From NCBI GenBank assembly GCA_000333855.2, contig CM007346.1, positions 63,673-127,672 on the forward strand: DNA of 64,000 nt. The letters are read 5' to 3'. The DNA comes from Endotrypanum monterogeii. Its lineage: Eukaryota; Euglenozoa; Kinetoplastea; Trypanosomatida; Trypanosomatidae. Positions 42,476 through 52,349 of the stretch are shown here, one piece after another. Each line of letters starts with the position of its first letter. Position 1 is the stretch's first letter. The notes beneath the pieces were generated by a model, which saw only the letters and a program-made list of their open reading frames with translations, did not search any database and had not been told where the DNA came from. A program made the translations under genes and the position numbers.

Positions 42476-42775
42476 CTCTTCAGAGGTTGTCTCGCCTTCA
42501 GGCGCCAGTGCTGCTCACTATCACCTCCTCGTTGCCTACCCTTCAGCGTGGCAAGGCACTAAGGCCAGAGTAGTTTATATATACACTTACTTCAACGGAG
42601 CCTAGCGAGATCAGTGTATTGGTCGTCTTTGGTGGATATTGAGTATAGAAATATGAGCACGAGGGAAGAACAACATTAGCAGAGCGTAGTGGATGTGCCG
42701 CGCATAGTAGGCACGGAAGAAATACGAAGAGGGGAGAGCAACAATGAGAAGAAAAAGCAGTCATGGAAAATGTGC
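42476..42775. other. 5' flank of the pseudouridine synthase gene
   Basis: Purine-rich plus strand at about 42714-42760 provides a coding-strand pyrimidine tract. No protein-like frame. Confidence 0.4.
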
Positions 42776-43190
42776 ATCATTAAGCAGCCATGCAAGACAT
42801 CGTAATCATTACAAAATATAGAATGCGGCCGCCAGCACCACCTCTGGGCATACAGTATCACCACTTTATTTAGGCCTGAGGGTTTGAGCGAATCTCCTCC
42901 AGCATCTGTGCGCCCTCCTCGAGAGGCCTGGATGCTCACAGGTCACATCCGAGAAAAAAGAAAAGAAGATGTGGTGGGAACGCCAAAAAAGAAAAGATCC
43001 GCTGTTCAGCTCAACTGCTTTCTGGCTCACCCCTCTCTTCATGGAAACCCCCCTCCCCTTCCCTTGTTGCTCCCCGCCCCCAATCATCCATAGCGCGACT
43101 TCATCGCCACTCATACTACATAACAGTGCGCCCAGTGGATACACCGTAGCAAAGAAAACATATCTCACCCGCACTATTTTCAACGATGTC
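42776..43190. repeat. Direct duplication, copy 1 (left of the N gap)
   Basis: A 415 bp block that begins ATCATTAAGCAGCCATGCAA and ends CAACGATGTC. It is repeated after the gap with 5 substitutions and one 3-base (AGA) deletion; the first 180 or so bases are identical. Non-coding. The two copies may be alleles or a mis-joined overlap rather than a true tandem repeat. Confidence 0.95.
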
Positions 43191-43191
43191 T

Positions 43192-43211
43192 NNNNNNNNN
43201 NNNNNNNNNNN
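43192..43211. other. Assembly gap, 20 N
   Basis: A run of exactly twenty N placed between the two copies of the duplicated block, which is typical of a scaffolding placeholder of unknown true size. Confidence 0.99.
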
Positions 43212-43623
43212 ATCATTAAGCAGCCATGCAAGACATCGTAATCATTACAAAATATAGAATGCGGCCGCCAGCACCACCTCTGGGCATACAGTATCACCAC
43301 TTTATTTAGGCCTGAGGGTTTGAGCGAATCTCCTCCAGCATCTGTGCGCCCTCCTCGAGAGGCCTGGATGCTCACAGGTCACATCCGAGAAAAAAGAAAA
43401 GATGTGGTGGGAACGCCAAAAAAGAGAAGATCCGCTGTTCAGCTCAACTGCTTTCTGGCTCACCCCTCTCTTCATGGAAAACCCCCTCCCCTTCCCTTGT
43501 TGCTCCCCGCCCCCAATCATCCATAGCGCGACTTCATCGCCACTCATACTACATAACAGTGCGCCCAGTGGCTACACCGTAGCAAAGAAAACATATCCCA
43601 TCCGCACTATTTTCAACGATGTC
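43212..43623. repeat. Direct duplication, copy 2 (right of the N gap)
   Basis: A 412 bp block matching 42776-43190 in the same orientation. Only this copy continues into the sequence leading to the Cfd1 gene (CATGAAACATC...), and only copy 1 continues from the pseudouridine synthase side. Confidence 0.95.
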
Positions 43624-44236
43624 CATGAAACATCTTGCAAGCGGGTAGTATTGATCACCTTGCGTCACGATACGCGTGTGTTCGTGTGTGTTGGAGAGGG
43701 GGGGAGTGGGAAAGGCGCTGGGAGCAGAAGAGATATATTGGTGGACATGCAAAAGAAGAGAAACGAATGGGCTCGATAGAGCCCCCCCCCTTCCCCGGCG
43801 TACACAAACATACAAACCAGTGTCAAGAAAACAGAAATAATGGAGATGAGGGTAACAACCACAGTCACACAAGCGCAGCTACACCATTTAAGACATCTCC
43901 GTGAAGTATTAACGAGTCGTTGTGTCAGTGAAGCTCGATTGTGATGACTCCCTCGTTTCTTCTCCATCGAAAGGAGACACAGTGAATGATCGACCCTTCA
44001 TGACGACGGTTATGAAACACAAGTACCGTTCCTTCGTGGAAACGAGAAAGGAAGAAAAAAAAAGAGGACGAATATATCGAGTACCTCTCAAAGCTGCAGC
44101 CGTCAAAAAAACGCCAGGGAACGGGAGGAAGGCTCGCGTGCGGGCGAATCTTTCTACGTGTAGATCAGGTTTGTATCAGATACTGGTGTCGTCTGGTACT
44201 CGCTTTGAATGCCCCGCAATGCGCTCCCACTTCAAC
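43624..44236. other. 3' flank of the Cfd1 gene
   Basis: G/T-rich plus strand at 43675-43720 and mixed-sequence spacer; no gene is supported. Confidence 0.4.
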
Positions 44237-45163
44237 TCACGCCCTCGCACGCTCAGCCTGCTGAATAATGGCGTCAATGACAGCTACCACCGCCTCTACA
44301 GTCTGCGACGGGGTCTCCTTCACGAAGGTGCGGCCCTTGTCTTCGGCGAGCGCCAAGTTCGGGTCGATAGGAATGGCGCCAAGGAACCTCACCTCGTACG
44401 TGTCGGCCAGCTTCTTTCCGCCTCCTTTTGAGAAAATGTCGGTGCAGTGCGCACAGTAGGGACAGACGAAGCCAGACATGTTCTCGACGATGCCCAGACA
44501 TCGTATCCCCAACTTGTGGCAGAGAGATAACTCCTTCCTGACGTCGTCGGTGGAAACATCTTGTGGGGTCGTCACCACAACGGCACCAGGAGGGTGGAAG
44601 TCGCGTAGCACTTCGCAGAGTGTCAAGTGCTCGTCACTCGTGCCGGGTGGGGTGTCAACGATAAGGTAATCCAGCGGGCCCCAGTTAACGTCCGTCACGA
44701 ATTGTTTGATCATGGCATCCTTCCTCGGACCGCGCCACACAACAGCGTCCTTGTCGCTCGGAAGCAAGTAGGCAATAGACATAACTTTTAAGTCGGCCGA
44801 CGGTGCTGTCGCATTGACAGAAGAACCTGCGCTGTCCGCTGCGGGAGTGTTCGCATGCAACGAGACAGGCACCCACCCTTTGTCCCCTCTGTAGACGTCG
44901 CACCCCTCCAGGCCGCAGATCTTGGGCACACTAGGACCGCATATGTCTACGTCGAGCAATCCCACCTGTTTGTGGTGCACATGCGTGAGCGCAAGGGCGA
45001 GCTGACATGCCACAGTCGACTTACCGACGCCGCCCTTTCCGCTAAGAACAAGAATAATGTTCTTGACTTGAGCAAGCCCCGTGGTTTCTACTGGTACAGC
45101 GGCGGCAAGACCACTGGTGCCACAAAGGGAGGTCGCGTCCCCTGCCACAGGCAGAGATGACAT
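44237..45163 (-). CDS. CFD1: Cytosolic Fe-S cluster assembly P-loop ATPase Cfd1/NUBP2
   Basis: Scaffold on which cytosolic Fe-S clusters are built, working with Nbp35. It is 308 aa from the ATG at 45163. Deviant Walker A SGKGGVGKSTVACQLALAL (41-59), GLLDVDICGPSVPKICGL, VVWRGPRKDAMIKQF, LDYLIVDTPPGTSDEHLTLC and the cluster-binding ENMSGFVCPYCAHC with its CxxC. The N-terminus lacks the four-Cys ferredoxin-like segment of Nbp35, which is why Cfd1 is preferred. The frame upstream to 45457 runs through C/T tracts and is leader. Neighbouring genes share no pathway with it except loosely ALKBH8 and others needing iron. Confidence 0.88.
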   Translation of the reverse strand: MSSLPVAGDATSLCGTSGLAAAVPVETTGLAQVKNIILVLSGKGGVGKSTVACQLALALTHVHHKQVGLLDVDICGPSVPKICGLEGCDVYRGDKGWVPVSLHANTPAADSAGSSVNATAPSADLKVMSIAYLLPSDKDAVVWRGPRKDAMIKQFVTDVNWGPLDYLIVDTPPGTSDEHLTLCEVLRDFHPPGAVVVTTPQDVSTDDVRKELSLCHKLGIRCLGIVENMSGFVCPYCAHCTDIFSKGGGKKLADTYEVRFLGAIPIDPNLALAEDKGRTFVKETPSQTVEAVVAVIDAIIQQAERARA

Positions 45164-45941
45164 CTGCGAATATTTAAAAAAAAACGCAGCGCTGAGTTCT
45201 TTTTTTTTTTTCGGGAGGGAGGGAGGGAGGGGGGGGGGGGAATAAAAAGACTGAGTGAGAAGAATGAGTGGCCAACTCTGATGGTGCGCGTCCTGTTGGG
45301 GGAATTTGATGCGAGGAGCGAGAGGGGAATGGAGCAGAAAAATCGTTCCACTGAATGAGAGGAGTGGGGAGGTCGCAATCCCCGAGTAGACACTCGTGGA
45401 GTGATTGGGGAAAAGTGAGGAACCGATTGTTCTTTTCTTCTTCCCGACACCCGACAAAAAAATAGATCGACCGCCCGATACCCCTTTAACACGCCCGAGG
45501 ATATATTTCCTGCATCCAAGCGACCGCGCCTGATGTGCACCCCGGGACGCTTCCTCTCCCCAGCTCCCCGTCTTGTGTTTCTGTATTGACCAGTGATTTT
45601 TTTTCTTGTTCGTCAGCGGGGCACACAGTTATGCTTACAGTTCTCTCCAAATTAGATGTTCTTTGTGAGTAAAGAAAAAAAAAAAAAGTAAGACAACACA
45701 CGTAAAAAGTGAGCTGCGCCCTCTGTCGGGACGGCGGCCATGCAGGAGGGCGGACATCAAGCTAGGGCAAGGGTGCCGTGAGAACGACTCCCGTTTGCTC
45801 TCCCAATCAACCGCCCTGCCCTCCATAGAGTTGTTGCCAGCGGGGTGGCCTATCACTGTGATATTGGCAATGCAATCATCTACAGAACCGAGAACAAATA
45901 CCAGACGGGCCTGTCGATATCGTGTCACACTCGTGCAGGAC
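45164..45941. other. Spacer between Cfd1 and the one-TM protein gene
   Basis: Contains the Cfd1 splice signal, a second A-run (45674-45686, T-tract on the coding strand) and a plus-strand T-run (45596-45603). No gene. Confidence 0.45.
45192..45246 (-). promoter_or_regulatory. Probable trans-splice acceptor of Cfd1: C/T tract, A12, then AG
   Basis: The coding strand has a C-rich C/T tract (45242-45212) followed by A12 (45211-45200) and GAACTCAG ending at 45192, about 28 nt before the ATG at 45163. It has the same layout as at FolD. Confidence 0.45.
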
Positions 45942-46922
45942 TCACTGAGAGGCAGCTGCCACTGATGTGTTCAGACGTTCCTCCTTCTCCGCTAGTTGCT
46001 GAAGAGCACCCAAAATCTCCTGCACCTGCTGCCACGCCACCGTCGGCTGCGACAAATCAATTACGTAATGCACAAGTGAAGTGTCCTCAGCATCCCCATG
46101 TGACCCGTCTATATGAGCAGCGGCCGTTGCACGCAGACGATCCTCGTCCCGGCTCACCTTTTCGCGTACTCCCTGCTGCAAATCACGTAGACAGCGATAG
46201 CCACACAGGTACATGACTGCCGCGACTGTTGTAGTGAATCCCAAAACTGCGAACGTCGTTCCCCAAAAAAGAGCGCGATAGGCAAGAAAAAGATGCTGCC
46301 GAGACGATAAAGATGACTGCTGCTCAGACGCAGCTGAAGTGGCCTCATTCGCTGCAGCGGACTGGTCCTTCGGGGGTCCGAAAAGTAGATCCTCTAGCGG
46401 GTCTGTAATATTTTCAAAGAGCGACGTTGATGTCGAGGACGAGCCGGTGGCGACCACATTATTGTCGTGCATCTCAGCAAGTCCACTAGCGCCGCTCATT
46501 TTCACCGAGTCCGGTCGATTGTACATTTTCCTCACTTCCTTCGCATCCGGCAACTGAGCGCGCAACTCCTGGATGGTGGGAATCATCTCCTCGATTTCCT
46601 TCGCACTGGGCATGTTCTCCGGGGTCACTTGGGAGGAACTTCTTGAGAAGCGCAAGTCGCGGCGGAACCCCTTTATCGCCTGTCCAGAAGCTTCTGGATG
46701 GAGTGGCGGAACCGCGGCGTCGTCCTCAGACATCGACGGCGGGGCTGCTGCCGCAACGTTCACCGACGACGACGACGACACCTGAGATGTAGTATGCCCA
46801 ACAAAGGTGCGCCGCAGCTCCATCGTAGCAAAGCTGACACAGCAATCAGGGGTAACTAACCTGTGGAGTCCGCAGCAAAAACCCGCTACTGTCCTCACGG
46901 GACATCCCACGAAAGCGCGCAT
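45942..46922 (-). CDS. Single-TM protein, possibly mitochondrial, faint TMEM242-like C-terminal segment
   Basis: 326 aa from the ATG at 46922, the first after a coding-strand pyrimidine tract (47100-47057) and AG near 47010; a second ATG at 46823 would give 293 aa. The N-terminus (MRAFVGCPVRTVAGFCCGLH, no acidic residue in the first 20) could be a mitochondrial presequence. Residues 100-140 are charged and helical (AKEIEEMIPTIQELRAQLPD). One membrane span lies at about 216-242. The segment YRALFWGTTFAVLGFTTTVA, then YRCLRDLQQGVREKV, resembles my memory of the second half of animal TMEM242, an ATP synthase c-ring assembly factor, but the first TM of TMEM242 is not visible. Subunit c lies two loci away (50986-51306). 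Treat as a lead. Confidence 0.6.
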   Translation of the reverse strand: MRAFVGCPVRTVAGFCCGLHRLVTPDCCVSFATMELRRTFVGHTTSQVSSSSSVNVAAAAPPSMSEDDAAVPPLHPEASGQAIKGFRRDLRFSRSSSQVTPENMPSAKEIEEMIPTIQELRAQLPDAKEVRKMYNRPDSVKMSGASGLAEMHDNNVVATGSSSTSTSLFENITDPLEDLLFGPPKDQSAAANEATSAASEQQSSLSSRQHLFLAYRALFWGTTFAVLGFTTTVAAVMYLCGYRCLRDLQQGVREKVSRDEDRLRATAAAHIDGSHGDAEDTSLVHYVIDLSQPTVAWQQVQEILGALQQLAEKEERLNTSVAAASQ

Positions 46923-49423
46923 GCTCGGTCGACAACTTGAGCAGAACGGTGATTTGGATATGTGTGTAGGCCTGTGCTTGTGCGTATGTGCAGAGGGAGG
47001 GGATCCTTCGGATGAAGTCAACAAGATACCAAAACAAGGAAAGATGTACACCAGCAGAGAGAGCAAGCACAGAGAAATAGAGAATAAAAGCAGAGGAGCG
47101 TGGCGAGTCCCCCCCCCCGATCCGGAACCGCGAGCGAAATCTATGCAACACTGCAGGCGCAAGGAAGCGGGGAGAGACCTCTCTCTACAGCCAAGGCAAA
47201 TAGTTACCAGAAGAAGGGAAAAAAAAGGCGTCCGAGGGCTGAAATATCCTCAACACACACATGCGCATCGCAAACCGCTCGAGAGAAGGATAGGAGAGGA
47301 ACGGGGGGGACCCACTGAAGCGAAAGGCGCCACAGCGCCAACACATTCTCAGCGCTCCTGCGTCTCATAGTATACCCACGCTCACCGCGGAAGTCACTCT
47401 TTGCTACTTCTGCGAGTCTATTCATGTCGTATACACACCCCCTTGCGCGTGAACGGATTGAGAAATTCCCAGTCTTGTTTCATGTGACAGCGAGGAGAAC
47501 CCCACGTGGTGTGTGATGATGATGATGGTGACACAGATGCGACTAGGCATACAAACAAAGTATCAGCGACCCGCGACAGTGGCACAGCAGTGAGACACGC
47601 CTACACGCGTCCATGCACGTACAAACGGTACGAGAAGGCGAGAGAGTGCGACGCGGCTACTAGTCATATACCGTGCAAAAAAAAAAAATCAGTGAGAACT
47701 GCACACATCCGAGGGCTGGCCCGCCAAGTATGCACAGGTGTGAGAACAGAAGAGGAAGGAGGAGGGGGTTAATATTCACGTGCAGCACAAATGTCAAGAA
47801 GGGGTGGCGCACCCACCACGCCAATTAAAAAAATATGCCTCACGCAAGCACAGAGGCAAAGCGTATACGCCATTACAAAATGCAAGAAAAGGGAGGGAAG
47901 GGGTAATATTATGTGCTCCAGCCCACCATACCTCGGGACCGATAACACACACGAAGAGGCCCTGAGGACACTCCTTCCCCTAAGAAGCACTACACTAGTA
48001 AAACTTTGATGTGCTGTAAAAAAAAGGGGACATGTGCCGTCTGACCCCAAAATGGAAACGGTGCGCGCCGTGCGATCATTTCTGAAGTGAACCGCCTTGC
48101 GCGAGCCTCTGCCGCCATCAAGTGGGAAACACCAGAGAGCATTCCAACACGGGCAGCCCTGTCTTCGCGTCGATGAATCCCTTATCTGAAGACTACCCCT
48201 GGGCTGGGTAGCACTTCATCGTAGAAGCTCTGAGTCGACAAAGTGGGAGCAGAGGTATGCTGTGTGGAGGCAAGTGTCCTCATGAGACACTCCACTCGTC
48301 GAAAATCAAGCTACGGTGCCTAGACGCCTACAACCTGCATACATCTTCGCTTGACTTGCGCGACACGGAGGAAAGCAGGCAGCGTTGAAGAACTCTGAAA
48401 CCGAGAGGTCCTCGGTTTCAAAAGTCGCTACCCTAGCCGGCGCCGCGTTTCTAGCCTCGGCCGTGAATAAGAGATGCGTGCTCGCCCTTTAGCGCCCCCA
48501 CCCACCCCCCCCCTCCTGTGAAGACCCAGGCGGGGCAACAGGGAGCTGAACATTGAAGGTAATGCACCTCGCAAGCATATGTCATTTACTTCTTAGACGT
48601 TGTCAGGGAGCGTGTAGCGGTACCTCGTAGATAAATCCGCACGACATAAAAAACGCATGACGGCAGATGGAATGTGCCTAACATCCAGCATCCGCTCACC
48701 GGCAAATGAGCATCAATACTTGCGACGCTCGCCAGCACATTGCACCCCCTTCGATCAAGAAGACACTGTTGACGACGCAGTCCTTATCAAAGGACTTCCA
48801 GTCTGGCTTGCAGGATTGTCAAGCAATGAGCCAGTTGAGACAAATCATCTACCCCGTTCACTGCCCGCAGCGCGATGATAGTCTCCGGTGGTGATGCGAG
48901 TTTTGATGACATCATCGTTCATGGGCACCGGTGCAGAGTCCTTCACCACCAAGTTACCCATCTTCTCTCAACTCATGTCCCACATTGCCCGCAGTCCCCT
49001 CCTCCCTTCACCAAACAGAGCTGCAACGCTCCCCGATGAGCTCTCTCCGCTTCTCTGCAACGGACCACACCCGTGAGGTGGGTGAGGAGAAAGTCTAAGA
49101 AAGAAATCCTAGCGAGTCTCCATCCTGAAAATGCCTCAGCAGCTCTCCAGCCATCACGTGGATAATCCTTGCACCTACCCAGGACATCAAAGATGGGGTG
49201 GGCGCCATTCAGGGGCGCCATGGGCAAACCTGTATCACATGTGGCCGCACACGTCCAAGAAAAGGAGAGAGAGTAGCGCGTGATACGGAAGAGAAACCGA
49301 TTCTCTAGAACACTTTCCGCGCGGAGGTAGCAGACACACATGTACCGCCACCCATCAATGCAGCACCCTCATTCGTGCTGCGCAGAGGCATATGGAAAAA
49401 AAAAGAACCGCTGAAGCCTCAAG

Positions 49424-49444
49424 CACACACACACACACACACAC
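49424..49444. repeat. (CA)n microsatellite
   Basis: About ten CA units. Confidence 0.9.
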
Positions 49445-50885
49445 CATTCACGAGGCGAAATGCTTCATTGATTTCGCTTTGAGGCTAATCTGCGGCACTG
49501 GCGCTGTTTTTTTCCCCCCTGGAACTTCTCGAATCTTTTTGGATCCCCAAACAAGAACAAAAGAGCGGGAGAGAGAGGAGGTGAAGAAAAGCAAGGAAAA
49601 AAATATGTGCGTTAGTCGGCATCGAAAAATGCAAAATGAAGAATCAATCCTGAGACTAGGTTGGACAGAGATGCCGATAGGGTGGGGAAAATAAATATAT
49701 ATCACACTGAAGAGAAACCGCACGGCACCCCGCCCCATCTTCCTATCAGTTGTTGTCTTCTCCTTTGACCCTCTCCGCTTTAATTTTTTATTTTTGATCG
49801 TTTTTGTTTCGTGTTGTTTAGCATTGGCATCTGGCCTCCAATGGATTCAGGAGAAAAAAAAAATTGGTGGTGTATGGGCGAGCATGTGCAGGCAAAGGAG
49901 AGAAGGAGCTCAACGCGCCATGGAAAGCGTAATGGTGCAAAGATGGCAGTGGTATGTTCTGCTATGGAAGGCAGGGAAAAAAGGAAAGGGAGAAAGGCAA
50001 GAACGACACCGTTGTGGAGGCCTGTAAGAGAGAAAAAAAAAATGCGGTAGAGAAAGAGGTTTCAATGGGAAGAATAAAAGCGGTGGAGATGACGACAGAA
50101 GCGGCGATTAGAGGGAAGCCTCCCACGACGCCCGCTGTCCGTGGAGTGCCGGAAAAAAAAAAAATTTCTGTGGGTTTATCTGAAAACTGCGTAGAGAGAG
50201 GAGCAGCGATTCGACGCCAGGTTTTGCAGGCGCGAGTAGCTATCCCTCTCGCCTTAGTACACCTACCCCTCCCTTCTGTACATTGTGTATGTTTGTGTGC
50301 GTGTCCTTCATTCCCTATTTAATATTTCCTCAGGGAAGCGTTTTCCTGATGACCATGCTTGTATGTTTAGTTCACTTGCTCTCATCGAGCGAAGGAGACG
50401 GAAAAGGATGAGGGAGAGGGTGGCGTGAAGTGGGAGTGGTGGTGTCTAGAAAAATGTCTGTTCGTATCCTCGATAGACATCGCCCAAAGCCCACGCCGCC
50501 TCCCTCCAGCCCACCCACACCCTGACCCCGCCCGGCCCCACCTCCCGCGGCGCGCGTGCGTTTGTGTTCATATTGCGCGCCACCTGGCCCATTTCCAAGG
50601 AATATGTGAGAGACAAAGGAGACATGTACAATCCTCTAAATTCACTACAGCACCTGCCGCATATACGTGGTCGGGTTTCACAGAAAGAGAAACCATGCGC
50701 TTTGGGTGCGTTCATTTTTTTTTTTTTTGAAGGGGGCAGAGGGAGGAGGCGCTGCTATTCTTAGATTTCTCCGTCCTTGCCCCCCCTTTTTTTAGTTCTC
50801 TGTCTCCTCGTTCATCCCTCCGCCCTTCCCCACTTCACTAACCACTGCACCTACGCCCCCGCTGCGCTGTCCACCCACACACAGA

Positions 50886-50908
50886 CACACACACACACAC
50901 ACACACAC
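50886..50908. repeat. (CA)n microsatellite
   Basis: About eleven CA units, about 80 bp beyond the subunit c stop codon. Confidence 0.9.
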
Positions 50909-50985
50909 CGCTAGGGAGTTGTGGAGTGAAGAGAGGAGGGGAGGGCAGCGACACAATACCACCATCGTACCTCGGACACAAGACT

Positions 50986-51306
50986 CTACGAGAAGAGCAT
51001 GAGGAAGGCGAGCATCAGGGCAAACAAGCCGATGGCCTCCGTCAGAGCGAAACCGAGAATGGCGTAGTTGAAGAGCATCTTAGTGAGGTTGGGCTGGCGG
51101 GCGCAGGCGATAAGCAGGGAGCCGAAGATAGTACCGATACCCATGCCGACACCAGCGAGGGCGATGGCGGCGAGACCAGTGCCAACGTAGTGCAGGCCCT
51201 GCACGGAGATGGCCACCGTGGAGGCTTGGCGAGGAGCCGCCACGAGCGCGCTGGACACGGCAGCCGCACGGCGGACGACGGGCTGAGCAATGGCACGGCG
51301 CATCAT
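50986..51306 (-). CDS. ATP9: Mitochondrial ATP synthase subunit c (ATP9, proteolipid)
   Basis: 106 aa precursor. Residues 1-30 ([20 protein letters not shown]...) are Arg/Ala/Ser-rich with no acid, a standard presequence. The mature part is the two-helix hairpin: [20 protein letters not shown] with the GxGxGxG packing motif, polar loop ARQPNL (69-74) and [18 protein letters not shown] with the proton-carrying Glu90. It forms the c-ring of the F1Fo ATP synthase. T. brucei has several subunit c genes differing in presequence; only one is here. The start is the first of two adjacent ATGs at 51306, about 145 nt below a TTTTTTCTAG acceptor at 51452. Confidence 0.97.
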   Translation of the reverse strand: MMRRAIAQPVVRRAAAVSSALVAAPRQASTVAISVQGLHYVGTGLAAIALAGVGMGIGTIFGSLLIACARQPNLTKMLFNYAILGFALTEAIGLFALMLAFLMLFS

Positions 51307-52349
51307 TTTTCTTTTCCGATACGTAAAGATGAAGTTGCAGTACGGATGAGGGTGAGAGCTAGAAGCGTATGGTGCCAGCGAGGGAAAGCGGGTATGAACA
51401 GTGTCTTGTGGGAGTACCAGAATCACGAAAGCCGAGAGGCTGAGCCAAAATCTAGAAAAAATCGAAAATGGAGAGACGCGGAGCAGCGTGAGCAGTGCAA
51501 ATACCGAATGGATAGTGTGGCAGTGAATATCGTAGAAAGCGGCACAGTGACAAATCGCAAGCGCAGTGATATTGGAAGAGGAGGAGATAGAGGGAAGAAA
51601 ACCGGAAAAGTGTGCAGAGGGCGAAAAAAAAAAAAATTGAAAGCGATCTCTCGCGAAAACGCATACTAAAGACAAGTAGAGAGTGTAATGACGCCAAGGG
51701 AGCAAAGACACTGGCGTACAAACGCCTACATCTACCGGAAAAAAAAAGGAAGGATAGTATGTGCCTCCCCGCCCCTTCAGCACATACACATACAACCCAG
51801 ATGGTGAGCCAGAAGGCCCCCCTCTCTGATATACTATGCAGGGAGCCACCGAGAGCAGGGCCCACTGCGTATAACGACTGCGTCATCTCTGGAAAAAAGT
51901 GAGATAGATTTGTATGTGCGGTTCCACATCCAGCTGCTGGTTAGAAGTTCATTATGCAAACCCACCCTGGGTAATGCGAGTGAGATGTCATGGTTGTCGC
52001 ACATCACCATCATCATCATGGATAAACAAATCAAGTCAAAGCGGGACAGAGGCATCAACATGCCGCAGCATCGGATAAAGACGACCGTCTGCCCTCCTTC
52101 CGCGGAGTCACAAGAGGAACCGTCGCTATACTCTGCATGCGCCACACCGCCACCCTCCCTCCCCGTCCTCCTCCTCCACCAACCCCTTCAGCATACATGC
52201 ACAATAACTGAAAGCTGAAAAATGTTACCAGAAAGGCTCGAGAGAACCGAGGCAGTCGCACAGCCGATAAATAAGAATGGCCGCTTGGAGACATGTGAAG
52301 GGGTCAAGAGGTAGATGGGATAGAGGGGGGGGGAGGAACAAGATTTATG
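51307..52349. other. Spacer between subunit c and the importin-11-like gene
   Basis: Coding-strand T13 (51628-51640) followed by long C/T-rich sequence and TTTTTTCTAG (AG at 51452) forms the splice region of the subunit c mRNA. ATC repeats occur at about 52005-52019. No gene. Confidence 0.45.

Larger units (their letters stand above)
46923..50985. other. 4 kb gene-poor spacer
   Basis: No supported gene. It contains the pyrimidine tract of the preceding gene (47057-47100), A-runs (47677-47688; 48019-48026), a CA repeat (49424-49444), plus-strand T-runs (49790-49805; 50717-50730) and a CA repeat at 50886-50908. A less repetitive, more protein-like stretch lies at about 48080-49340: plus-strand frames of 62-73 codons at 48657-48894 and a minus-strand frame of 122 codons at 48973-49341. 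None matches a family I know, so a decayed retroposon is one possibility. Confidence 0.4.

Noticed and set aside
43924..44431. 169-codon plus-strand frame overlapping the Cfd1 gene.
   Set aside because: Most of it is a shadow on the opposite strand of the well-supported Cfd1 coding region.
48897..48930. Frame reading SFDDIIVHGH, reminiscent of the reverse transcriptase xDD motif C.
   Set aside because: A ten-residue similarity in an otherwise broken frame, with no other RT motif around it, is well within chance.
51307..51849. N-terminal extension of ATP synthase c by about 180 codons.
   Set aside because: The open frame continues only because the leader lacks stops; the family precursor length and presequence start at the ATG at 51306.
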